From Anomaloglossus baeobatrachus (taxonomy: Eukaryota; Chordata; Amphibia; Anura; Aromobatidae), in the NCBI RefSeq assembly GCF_048569485.1, contig NC_134357.1, positions 105,789,135 through 105,853,134 of the forward strand: a DNA stretch of 64,000 bases. Direction: 5' to 3'. The notes beneath the pieces are model-generated. The model ran no database searches and was not told the origin of the DNA. It saw nothing but the letters and a program-made list of their open reading frames with translations. Shown one piece after another: positions 10,729-21,102 of the stretch; positions within the stretch are counted from its first letter, which is position 1, and the number at the start of each line of letters is the position of its first letter. Both the position numbers and the translations under genes were made by a program.

Positions 10729-12026
10729 CCGAAACTCCGGGGTCATGCGCACTGAAATGAAATCCAGTTTCGAGCGGCGATGGCAGCAAAGAGGTGAGTG
10801 AGATCATCCTCTGACGCTGCACATTCATTAGCATGTTAGCAAACCCACAGGGGAGTACTAACATGCTAATGGAGCCGACTAGCCTGGGGAACTAACGCCC
10901 AGGGGATTAGTCCCCTGACTCATTAGCATACGATAAAAGATCTTTAGAAATACTTTTTCTAAAGATCTCTTTATCTATGCTAGTGTGGCGCCCCTGAGGC
11001 TTCAGTCGCCACAGGGGCGTCACATCCCTTAAGATGTAGTACTTATCCCGGGTAAGGAGAGATTAATCTCTGATGTTTTTAACATTCACACACCATAAAC
11101 AGTGAGGTGCCTTCCCACTGGGGGGATGGCCTGGGGTAGATAGAGGGGTGGCCATCACTAAGCATGGGACTTTCCCAGTCACTGGGAGAACCACCTGGGG
11201 GGCGGGCACCACTTGGGGAAAAGGGAAGGAGCATCTTTACACATAGTCAGTTGGCCCCGGGCACAGCTTGGGGGGAGACACACACCTGGGACCTTGGTCC
11301 AATCTTCTTTTACCTCACACTTCTGTGAGCACTACGAGACCCGTAGCTTGGAGCATCCAGCTCAGCCCGGGTTCGCTACAGCTACATGGGATTCCAGGGT
11401 CTGTGGAGGGTGCAGGAAGCACCTTTGACCCATTCCATATTCCACATACACCGGGATTGGAGGAACCCCGACCAGAAATCACTCACAGTAGGAACACCGG
11501 CGGTGACCTCGAATTACTCGGGATTGGCTGGGGCCCATCACTGTGGTGACCGGCAACGTCCGAGTAAAACCAGGACTGTAAGTAAAGAGACCTTGAACCC
11601 GCAGAGACTGTGTCCGCCTATCCTTGCCGACACCGCCGCCCCGCAGTTCGGCGCCCGTCATTACTACTCCCCTCATCATCCTTCCCAGGCCCCGCTCCAC
11701 CTGTGGGGAGCAGAAACATCTCAGCTGCTACTACCATCAGCCCCAGAGGGGCGTACCGCAGGTGGCGTCACAAAATGAATCCTCCACCATCATTACCCAC
11801 TACCGCCTCCTTTACTGTACACCTCGGGGCCACGAAACCGGGCAAAAGGGCCACCCCGTGACATCCCCAGACTCGACATCACCAGGCCCGGCCACGAGTA
11901 ATTTAACCCTTGCCCCGTGGGTGCTACACTAGTGTATACAGGGACGGTTAGGCAGACATTAGCAATATGCACCCAGAGCTGCTCGTTGTTCTGGGTGCGT
12001 ATTGGACCTCACAGATTCCCTTTAAA
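10729..12026. mobile_element. MITE-like repeat split by a solo LTR
   Basis: The sequence left (10729-10983) and right (11929-12026) of the solo LTR appears to be one interspersed repeat. The right end ATTCCCTTTAA is the complement of a TTAAAGGGAAT terminus, the form of T2/Kolobok-type MITEs. The left terminus was not found. Confidence 0.45.
10984..11928 (+). mobile_element. Solo LTR, 4-bp duplication CTAG
   Basis: Fossil LTR of 945 bases from TGTGGCGCCCCTGAGG to GGTGCTACA, flanked on both sides by CTAG (10980-10983 and 11929-11932). It contains the core TGGCGTCACAAAA at about 11764, the LTR-internal motif shared across this window. No internal region, so it is the usual product of LTR-LTR recombination. 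Confidence 0.9.
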
Positions 12027-12291
12027 TGCACTAAATGCAGCCCAACATTTCTAGCCGGAGCAAACATTATTTTTCTAAGTCCACGTGGTCCTGGAGTTGC
12101 TTATAATAGAAACTGGGGTTTGGGGGTAAGATCTCCATAGAGATAGAGAGGGGGGGGGAGTGAAACCCCCCTTGCATGATTGCAGTGGATTGGAGGAAAT
12201 ATCACCACACCAACCAACCAAGCCGGTAACACCTACTAACCTGGAAGGACCCCATACATTCTACGCTCAACCCTTACGGGACTGGGTAGGA
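12027..12291. other. Unassigned intergenic stretch
   Basis: No gene or clear repeat. A short G run lies at about 12151-12160. Confidence 0.3.
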
Positions 12292-12295
12292 TTAT

Positions 12296-12862
12296 AGGGG
12301 TGGTTCACCCTTTTAATTACTTGCCACATCGATATTATGTTGAGAAGCAAGGTTTCTCTCAAATACCTTGTGCTGCCAAAAGTACCTGTGAGTGTCGCTA
12401 TTGTGCTCCACTCACCCCCTACGTGTGACTCCCGGGCTTCGTGACCTCTGATGTCCAGTGATGTCACGTCAACTTCCTGTTCATCTGATATCACTGCAGC
12501 TGGCCCCGGTCTCCATGAGTGACTGGGCTGTGGGCAGAGTTTCACCGCTCATCACCGCCCAGTATCACTCTTGCTTGCATGCTCTGCAGTGAAGGAGGAG
12601 GGAGCCAGAAGATGCTGGGCTGTGATGAGTGGTAAAATGCTGCCCACAGCCCAGTCACTCAGCAAGACTGTGGCCCGCCTCAGTTCACGTGACATCACCG
12701 GATATCAGAGGTCACAGAGCCCCGGGGGTCACACGTAGGGGGTGAGTGGCGCACAATAGCGCTGTTCACAGGCACCATTGCCAACACAAGGTATTTGAGA
12801 GAAACCTTGTTTCTCAATGTACTATCAATGTGGCCAATAATGAAAAGGGGTGAACCACCCCT
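12296..12862. mobile_element. Foldback T2/Kolobok-type MITE
   Basis: Almost the whole element is one imperfect hairpin: 12296-12545 pairs with about 12620-12862. The ends are AGGGGTGGTTCACC and its complement. TTAA follows on the right (12863-12866) and a degenerate TTAT precedes on the left. TTAAAGGGG ends are the hallmark of T2-family MITEs described in Xenopus. No coding capacity. Confidence 0.8.
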
Positions 12863-12875
12863 TTAAGATTAACTC

Positions 12876-13268
12876 TTAAAGGGAAACCGTCACCAGATTT
12901 GGCGACTATAAGCTATGGCTAACGCCAGTGAGCTCTTATATACAGTGTTCAAGAATACTGTATATAAGAGCCCAGGTCACTGTGTAGAATGTAAAAAACA
13001 CTCATGATATTCACCTAGGGGAGGGTCCAGTCCAATGGGAGTTGCTGCTCTGCGGTCCGGTGCCTCCTCTCTGCAGCGATCTCTGTCCTGCTTCTCCTGA
13101 GGCTCGTGTACATGGCATGTCCTACATCATGCACACTAGCTGTCATTGTGGTCCTGCGCAGGCACACTTTGATCTGCCCTGCTCAGGGCAGATCAAAGGA
13201 TTGTAGTGTGCATTTGAGGACTGTCTTTAACCTTTCCTCCACACTGGGGGCTGGGTAGAAGGAGGATG
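12876..13268 (+). mobile_element. T2-type MITE, first copy
   Basis: Begins TTAAAGGGAAACCGTCACC at 12876. The block at 12930-12970 (ATACTGTATATAAGAGCCC) and the palindrome around 13169-13202 (ACTTTGATCTGCCCTG) recur, inverted in order, in the copy at 24155-25644. The right side is abutted by an LTR at 13269. Confidence 0.65.
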
Positions 13269-13960
13269 TGACATGCCCGCACTGGGGCCTACTAGTTACC
13301 GGGTCTCGGTTCTGTTTTGGGACGTCGTGGAGGCTGGGCCCGGCTCCGTGACCCCGGTGGTGTCGCTTTAATGAATGGCTGATGATGGTGGGGGAATATT
13401 TACAGGGAAGATGTTGTGACCCACCTGTGGTATGCAGCTAGATAGGTGCCGCCGCTGCTGTGCAGTTCCCCTGGGATGGGTGGTGATGCAGCTGAGTTGG
13501 AATCGCTCTCCACAGGTAGAGCTGGGCCCCAGGGTTGTTGGGAGTAGTAGTCTGTAATGAAGTTCTCCACTGGGTGAGGGGCCGGTCACCTTATGCGGCC
13601 AAGTCCCTCTACTCCGGTATGCCATTTGTGGAAAAAGGCCATGGGAGTATGGTCGCTTCCCATGGGCTCTAGGACCCTTTCAGTCGTGTGCCTCTGCTGT
13701 GCTGCTGCAGCTCCAGACCACAGGTCTTGACTCCTCCACTGCTCCCTCTCGACGGCTCACGTTCTACAGTCTGCTCCCACTAACTAGACTCCACCTCCCA
13801 GCAGGCCGCCAAAACCCTGGTCTGATGAAGTGTTGCCAATGAGAGTGTCTGTGTTTTGTGTATACTGGTTTGTGCTCTCCTCCTTACCTGGGAATGGGAT
13901 ACTAAATCTCTGGTTGAGGTGCAGTACCTCTGAGGTGACTAAAGCTTCAAGGGCGCCACA
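13269..13960 (-). mobile_element. Solo LTR, gypsy-like
   Basis: Fossil LTR of 692 bases whose plus-strand edges are TGACATGCCCGCACTGGGGC and AGGGCGCCACA. It resembles the LTRs at 14389 and 58944. The flanks (GATG / TATA) do not match, so the insertion site has changed since or the copy arose by recombination. Confidence 0.65.
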
Positions 13961-14384
13961 TATAGAATGGGTTAAACGTTTCCAGAGAGGAGGGGGTTGG
14001 TCCGGTTCATTGAAAAAGAAGCCTTTTAAATTTTTAGGTTTAATACCCAGATTCCGAATGGGCTCAATTTAAAAAATGATCTCCTATATTTATATTAATA
14101 CTGACCTCCTATAATATACCCGGTGGGACTGGACTTGGCCCTGTTTATTTTTATTTCCGGCTTTTGTATGAGATGCAGTGTTGGCATATGCTGTTAGCAT
14201 CCTGTGTCTTATGATCAGGCCCACATTCAGATATTCTGTCTTTGGCAATTGGATTTTTATTTATTTTTTTATTTTTTTTTTATTTTTTGCTGGTGGTAAA
14301 TGGTTATTTTTCTTTTGTTCAGTTGCGGTATGGTTTTGTTTCACGCCTTACCTTTTGGGGGGGTTCTATACCTGCTGTGGTATG
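13961..14384. other. Intergenic, T-rich
   Basis: Includes a T-rich tract at about 14252-14290. No coding or RNA signal. Confidence 0.3.
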
Positions 14385-14388
14385 TATA

Positions 14389-15368
14389 TGACACGCCCAG
14401 CTCCAGGGCCGGGGGTACTCATTACTGGGACGGACTAGTCCGGTGATGTCGCGGCGGTGTGGCCCTGTTCCGTTACACTGGCGTGTCTTTCAATAATAAA
14501 GGGATGATGATTATGACGATGAGAGTTGTAGTTAAAAGTAAAAGTTTGTGACGCCACCTGTGGTACTGCGGCTATGTGGGCCGCCGCTGCGCTGTGTATT
14601 CCCCGGGGCAGATGATGATGGCACAGCTGAGGTGATATTGCTCCCCACATGTGGAGCTTGAGGTCCAGGGATCATCAGAGAGTGCGAGAAGGACATAGAT
14701 GACACTGGGGGTTGCAGTCAAAGTCAAAGTCTTTACTTACAGTACCAGGTCCACGGGTGTACAGTAAGCTGGCAATCACCTGTGGTATGCTGGGATCCAC
14801 CTTGATGGGCTCCCGCTGATCCAGGGCAGCTCAGAGGTTAACACCGGTGCACCCCTCAGATGTGCCTTTCCTGGTTGTCTCTACTGCGCTGACTCTCACC
14901 CTCCTGTCCCGCACCTCCGCACACAGTGCCCTGAGCCAGGGTATGCAAACCTTCAACGGGTTTTCTGCCTGCTTTGTCCCCTGATCCCCTGTGGTCCCCT
15001 TACAGCAGATTCTTGTGCTGATTTTCGGCCCTGGATGCTTGTAGCCATCCAGGCCCCCAGTGTTAAAAAAGTGTACGTTAGTTTTCTTGTAGTCTAGGGA
15101 CCGGGTCACCATTTTGCAGCCAAATCCTTCTACCCGGTGTTCTGTGGAGCAAGCCTCCGGGTGCTTCCCGCACTCCCGTGTCTCTAGGATCCCTTCTTTT
15201 GTGTCACCCGTATCGAGCAGGACCCCCGGGTCTCTACGCTCCGGTCGCCTCTTCACCCCACTTCTAATTTGTCACTGTCAACTGTCACCTCAACTCTGCC
15301 TTCTCACCTCAGACACCTCACACACTAAGCTCCACCCCCAGACTGGCTTCGTGGACGGTGCTTGCCAC
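14389..15368 (-). mobile_element. Solo LTR, probable duplication TATA
   Basis: Fossil LTR of 980 bases. Plus-strand left edge TGACACGCCCAGCTCCAGGG matches the LTR at 58944, and the block TTTGTGACGCCACCTGTGG lies at about 14547. TATA occurs directly on both sides (14385-14388 and 15369-15372); the A+T-rich site makes this duplication less certain than the others. Confidence 0.75.
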
Positions 15369-15372
15369 TATA

Positions 15373-15619
15373 CAAGTCCACACTAAACATAAAATATAAC
15401 TTTTAATGGTGCTCATTTAAAACGAGTAAACCTCATAAAAACGTGAGTATAAAATGAGAATACCCAAAGCAGTGGTCACCAAGCTCAAATGGACCCTGGT
15501 TTGGGTACAGCGCACAAAATACTATCTAGACTGGGTCACTATTATGTCACCTCAGTACTATATTAGAGGTCACATGTACAGGGAACCGCCCTCCACTCTG
15601 TACCTCCAATATTATCTAA
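15373..15619. other. Flank of the Helitron
   Basis: Non-coding sequence between the solo LTR and the Helitron 5' end. No family recognised. Confidence 0.3.
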
Positions 15620-16325
15620 TCTATATATATAATTGCCTTATTCTGTCTGTCTGTCTGTCTGTCTTGCTCCAAAATTGTGTCCTTACGGTGACACAAAACG
15701 GATTGGCCGCTGGGCTCGCCATGGCCCCGCCCCCCGCACCGATTGGCCGCTCGCCCAGGCTCTGCCCCCACACGGATTGGCCGGCCGCTCGCCCAGGCTC
15801 CGCCCCCCACTCGGATTGGCCTCTCGCCCCGGCACCCTGCTTGTATTGGCAACTCGGCCACGCCCCGCCCCCCCCACACGCATTCCCCGAAGCGACACGG
15901 AGCCACGACTCCCAGGTGAGTACTGTACCCCCGGGAGCCCACATCAGCATACGCCGCTAACCCAGCCGACACATACCCTCGCATTGCTGGGGTTCCCGCC
16001 GTATGCTGGTGTGGGCTCCTGTGCGACCGGGGGACGGGATACGCTGGTAACCATGGTAGCATAGTTACCAGCGCATCAAGGTCCTGCAGCGGCGGAACAT
16101 ACACACACGCACACACACACACACACACATCAGATCACACTCCCTCTCACACTCTCACACACACATCACATCGCATCCACACACTCACAACATCCTGGGA
16201 TATCGCTTGCTTCTCGGCAGCAATACTGTGCAGTGAGCTTCCAGGACCTGCCGGAGGATCACATGGCCAGAAGCATGTGGTATCTCCGGATGTTGTGAGT
16301 GTGAGCGCATATGTGCAATATCGTC

Positions 16326-16480
16326 AGTGTGTGTGTGTGTGTGTGAGTGTATGCGATCGAGTGTGTGTGAGTGTATGCGATCGGGTGTGTGTGAGTGTAT
16401 GCGATCGGGTGTGTGTGAGTGTCTGCGATCGGGTGTGTGTGTGTGTGTGTGTATATGTGTATGCGATCGGATCTGTGAGT
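16326..16480. repeat. 24-bp minisatellite
   Basis: About five copies of GAGTGTATGCGATCGGGTGT-type units inside the Helitron. Confidence 0.85.
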
Positions 16481-16499
16481 GTCGGCAGAGGAGCATGGC

Positions 16500-17420
16500 G
16501 TGCTGGAGGAGGCTGGGAGGAGAGAGGCTGATCCTGGGGAAGGCTGATGCTGGGGGAGGCTGGGAGGAGAGAGGCTGATGCTGGGTGAGGCTGATGCTGG
16601 GGGAGGCTGATGCTGGGGGAGGCTGGGAGGGTGTAGGCTGATGCTGGGGGAGGCTGATGCTGGGGGAGGCTGGGAGGAGAGTGGCTGATGCTGGGGGAGA
16701 CTGATGCTGGGGGAGGCTGGGAGGAGAGAGGCTGATGCTGGGGGAGGCTGAGGCTGGGGGAGGCTGGGAGGGGGAGGCTGATGCTGGGGGAGGCTGTTAG
16801 GAGGGAGGCTGGGAGGAGAGAGGCTGATCCTGGGGAAGGCTGGGAGGGGGAGGCTGATGCTGAGGGAGACTGGGAGGAAAGAGGCTGATGCTGGAGGAGG
16901 CTGGGAGGAGAGAGGCTAATGCTGGGGGAGACTGATGCTGGGGGAGGCTGGGAGGAGAGAGGCTGATGCTGGGGGAGGCTGATCCTGGGGAAGGCTGGGA
17001 GGGGGAGGCTGATGCTGAGGGAGACTGGGAGGAAAGAGGCTGATGCTGGAGGAGGCTGGGAGGAGAGAGGCTAATGCTGGGGGAGGGTGGGAAGAGGGAG
17101 GCTGATGCTGGGGGAGGCTGGGAGGCGGAGGCTGATGCTAGGGGAGGCTGGGAGGGGGAGGCTGATGCTGGGGGAGGCTGGGAGGGGAGGCTGATGCTGG
17201 GGGAGGCTGGGAGGAGGGAGGCTGAGAGAAGAGAGGCTGATGCTGGGGGAGGCTGAGGCTGGGGTAGGCTGGGAGGAGAGAGGCTGATGATGGGGACAGA
17301 GAGGCTGATGCTGGGGACAGAGAGGAGAGGCTGATGCTGGGAGGAGAGAGGCTGATGCTGGGAGTAGAGAGGCTGATGCTGGGGGCAGAGAGGCTGATGC
17401 TGGGGGCAGAGAGGCTGATG
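16500..17420. repeat. G-rich minisatellite (GGCTGATGCTGGGGGA)
   Basis: Units of about 15-31 bases built from CTGATGCTGGGGGAGG and CTGGGAGGAGAGAGG, in irregular higher-order order. The block 16818-16919 recurs almost exactly at 16980-17080. Confidence 0.9.
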
Positions 17421-18352
17421 CTGGTGCAGCATGGGGGATGGAGCACGATGGGGGGGTGTGCAGCATGGGGGAGGGAGCACGATGGGGAGTGCGCAGCATG
17501 GGGGATGGAGCACATTTGGGAGTGCGCAGCATGGGGGATGGAGCACGATGGGGAATGCGCAGCATGGGGGATGGAGCACAATGGGAAGTGCGCAGCATGG
17601 GGGATGGAGCACGATGGGGGGTGCGCAGCATGGGGGATGGAGCACGATGGGGGGTGCGCAGCATGGGGGATGAAGCACGATGGGGGGTGCGCAGCATGGG
17701 GGATGGAGCACGATGGGGGTTGCGCAGCATGGGGGATGGAGCATGTTTGGGAGTGCACAGCTTAGGGGATGGAGCACGTTTGGGAATGCACAGCTTGGGG
17801 GATACAGCACGATGGGGAGTGCGCAGCATGGGGGATGGATCACGATGGGGAGTGCGCAGAATGGGGGATGGAGCACGATGGGGAGTGTGCAGCATGGGGG
17901 ATGGAGTATGTTTGGGATTGCGCAGCATGGGGGATGGAGCACGATGGGGAGTGCGCAGCATGGGGGATGGAGCACGTTTGGGAGTGCGCAGAATGGGGGA
18001 TGGAGCACGTTTGGGAGTGCGCAGCATGGGGGATGGAGCACGATGGGGAGTGCGCAGCATGGGGGATGGAGCACGTTTGGGAGTGCGCAGCATGGGGGAT
18101 GGAGCACGATGGGGAGTGCGCAGCATGGGGGATGGAGCACGATGGGGAGTGCGCAGCATGGCGGATGGAGCACGATGGGGAATGCGCAGCATGGGGGATG
18201 GAGCACAATGGGGAGTGCGCAGCATGGGACATGGAGCACGATGGGGAATGCGCAGCATAAGGGATGGAGCACGATGGGGAGTGCGCAGCATGGGGGATGG
18301 AGCACGATGGGGGGTGCGCAGCATGGGGGATGGAGCACGATGGGAGGTGCCC
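17421..18352. repeat. 33-bp minisatellite, about 28 copies
   Basis: The unit starts GCGCAGCATGGGGGATGGAG and continues CACGATGGGGAGT, 33 bases in all, with common variants (CACGTTTGGGAGT). Because 33 is a multiple of three and the unit lacks stops in most frames, long open frames appear on both strands (607, 534, 459 and 356 codons). They encode an 11-residue repeat in each frame, such as [11 protein letters not shown], and are not genes. Confidence 0.95.
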
Positions 18353-18775
18353 ACCTCCCCCCAACACACACACACACACACACGCGCGCACTGCACAACA
18401 CACCACACACACACACTGGGAACCACAAACACCGCCCTACACAGACACCCACACACACAGACAACGCTGCACACACACAACACCCAACACACAAACACCG
18501 CGGCATACACAAATATACGCACATACCGCACAACAAACACATTGCACAAAACATACCTCCCCCCAAAACACACACACGCACTCCACACCCACACAAACCG
18601 CGCAACACACACACACACACACAACGCTACAGACACACAGCGCTCCACAAACAACGCAACACACGCAACACACATACAACATCGCTCTCACCCCCCCGCC
18701 ACACCCAGACAACACTCAGAACATGTACAGCGCCCTACACAAACACTTAGTAACTACACACAACAAAATCTATAT
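18353..18775. repeat. CA-rich low-complexity tract
   Basis: Imperfect ACACAC-rich sequence between the 33-bp array and the Helitron 3' end. Confidence 0.8.
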
Positions 18776-18858
18776 ATATATATAACAAAAATCATACATG
18801 AACTACACAATACGTAAATTCTAGAATACCCGATGCGTAGAATCGGGCCACCTTCTAG

Positions 18859-19388
18859 TGTGTAGATAACTGGTGTAAACGACCGCCATTAAACATATAT
18901 CATTTCTTTAAATAATATGGTTATAATAGTTGGAACGGTCTCACCAAGGACTTGCGGGCTTCAAAATTCTCATGGACAGGATATTCACTGATAAACCTTC
19001 TTCATGTTTATCTCTCAAAAAATGTTAGCAGCCTCTGGTCACTTCCTACGTGTTTCATCCCCACATAGAAATCATCAGGGGAGCCCGTGCTCATGGAAAT
19101 CTGCCAGCTTAAATAGCCATCCTTATCATCATCATTGTCACCGTCTTCACAAGAATAAAATGCCCATTCCGGACTGCAAGAATTCACAACAATGTCTGCA
19201 TTATAAATCACCTCAAAGTCCACAAGTGAACTGTCCGGTCTTTCCAAAATTCCAAAGAACCACTCACCACTGTGTCAGTAGCCTCTCTCAATTCACATGC
19301 GCCGCACAAGTAGCCATGGGCGCCGCCATTTTATACCCACTGGGCATGCTCAGTACATCCCAGTTTCACAGGGAGATCACATAGCCAG
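18859..19388. other. Unassigned interspersed repeat
   Basis: Contains TTCCTACGTGTTTCATCCCC at about 19041, whose complement resembles CTCGAAACGCATAGACC at 40551. This suggests two members of one repeat family in opposite orientation. No coding signal. Confidence 0.35.
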
Positions 19389-20524
19389 TGTGGCGCCCTG
19401 GGCTAGCCAGGTCATCACAGGTAACACACAAACACCCCCACCCCCATTAGACAGTAACATTAGCCAAACATAAAACCAATGTTGCCTCCCTCCAGGGTCT
19501 GATGTCCACACCAGGTGGGGCGGAACCAAGAGGTTGGCCCCACCCACCGAGGAGTTCACAGGCCTGGAGGCGGGAAAAGTGGGAGAGTAGTTTTGGAGGT
19601 TGAAGTGTGAGGAATAAAGACTTGGGTGTCTGGGTTTGTGGCCCAGGCACTGACAACAAGGTTGGCAGATGGTGGTGGCCGTCTGCAGGAGTGGTGAAGC
19701 AACGCGGAACCGCAGGACCGGGGTTGGGCGTTGGCCCGCCGGTACCGACCGGGGAGTGAAGTGAAGCCAGCACACACAGGCAGGGCCATCGGACCCCGAC
19801 CAGGCTTGGAGCCGCCGACAATAGTCAAATCCGAGTGTGACCGAAACCCCAGGGGTTCCCTAACAGCCAAAGACCTGATAGAAGGCAACCGCCCACACCG
19901 TGAGGGTATACAGCTACCGCCTAAGGCTAGAGACCCAAGGGCCAGCACCTGCGGTCAAACGGGCTCCTTTGGCATCCATACACCGGGGAGCGGACTACCG
20001 TTGGGGATCCATCGTAGTCAAACAAGTACATCAAGGTGCAGGGAAAGACAGCCGCCATCATCTGTCCGGGGAGAGACACTGCAGCCAGCTGCGGGACCCG
20101 TCCATCCAGCCGTTTGGTTTACCGAGGACTTTGTGCATCTCTTGCTGAGTGAGTACACCCGTGCCATCTGGCACCGCGCCGCGCTGTCCCTGCAACCCTG
20201 CACCTCACCAACCCTGCCTCCCTGTCACACCACCGGGCCCCGGGACCACCGACCACTACCCACGGAGGGGGAAAACAACATCCCAGCTGCTCCCTGCCAT
20301 CGCTCCCAGGATCCCCGTCACCAGCAGCGGTGGTGCCCATCTTCACCACAACCCGTGGGTGGCGTCACGGACTAAATCCCCCAAACCAACCACCCCTTTC
20401 ACTCACGGACGAGGAGCGCCGCTCTAGTCCCCGGATCTGGCCCACCGTTCGAGCCGCAGCAGCGCCGGACCTGAGCGTTAGCGAGCGACCAGCAGCAGCG
20501 GCGGCGTCCTCCCCCCTCTCGACA
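19389..20524 (+). mobile_element. Solo LTR, gypsy A-like start and B-like end
   Basis: Fossil LTR of 1136 bases. Its left half resembles the solo LTR at 24431 (start TGTGGCGCCCTGG; shared block CCCACCGAGGAGTTCACAGG with the copy at 38255). Its right end (ACTCACGGACGAGGAGCG ... CTCGACA) resembles the LTR of the element at 29795. The core TGGCGTCACGGAC is at 20360-20372. Flanks CCAG and CTGG do not form a duplication. Confidence 0.7.
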
Positions 20525-21102
20525 CTGGCCTACCGGGCCCGGTCATGTGACTCATGTGACCGCCCCTTCACTTCTGGGTCTGTGGAAAGCATAGCAAGCA
20601 TTCCACTTGGCCAATCCATCAAATCAGCCAGCAACTTAGTTTCCCTAAAGCAGCCATAATTAGCCGGTCATCGATATGAAGCTGGACATAATCCCTGTAT
20701 ACATATAGACAGTTTAATAAACACAGGCCTTTCTGGTTTTTACTGCCCTAATTGTATCATCACAATAGCGGTACTGACTCCACCACCTACTTCTCAACCA
20801 TCATGAACCCAAAATATATTTCAATATTTAATTTCAAATCAAATACACATCACCATAGGGCTTGATTAAAAACCTATATAGCAGACAACCTCCACCTTAA
20901 CAAAAGGGACATTACCTCATCTTTATCCTGTGATCAGGATTATTATGTCAAGTTGTAAAATGTCACTAATAGCATTATTTAGAAAAAACGATTATCCATC
21001 AATGAAACAAAACCACCACTATCTTATGTGGTGAAGAAGGATTATCAACCTGTCTCCCATGACAGCACTTGCCCAGCCTCCAACTGCTTAGAAACTGAGA
21101 TC
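20525..21102. other. Unassigned intergenic stretch
   Basis: Continues the host repeat split by the solo LTR, then A+T-rich sequence. No gene or structured repeat seen. Confidence 0.3.

Larger units (their letters stand above)
15620..18858 (+). mobile_element. Non-autonomous Helitron filled with minisatellites
   Basis: The 5' end is TCTATATATATAATTGCC, preceded by A. The 3' end is CCACCTTCTAG followed by T. A hairpin (CCCGAT 18829-18834 with ATCGGG 18842-18847) sits 11 bases from the CTAG terminus. TC start, 3' hairpin, CTAG end and A/T insertion site without duplication are the Helitron hallmarks. No Rep/helicase frame is present, so it would depend on an autonomous partner. Most of its 3.2 kb is tandem repeat: (TCTG)n near 15645, CA runs, a 24-bp GT-rich array, a G-rich 15-31-bp array and a 33-bp array. 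Confidence 0.75.

Noticed and set aside
15454-16128. Frames of 140-170 codons at the start of the Helitron
   Set aside because: Low-complexity G+C-rich sequence open on both strands; no family match and no codon structure.
17421-18352. CRISPR-like array
   Set aside because: Repeats are directly adjacent without unique spacers, and the setting is a eukaryotic Helitron; it is a minisatellite.
16797-18675. Open frames of 607, 534, 459 and 356 codons on both strands
   Set aside because: They are translations of the 33-bp and G-rich arrays in different frames; low complexity, no domain, and a frame exists only because the unit length is a multiple of three.
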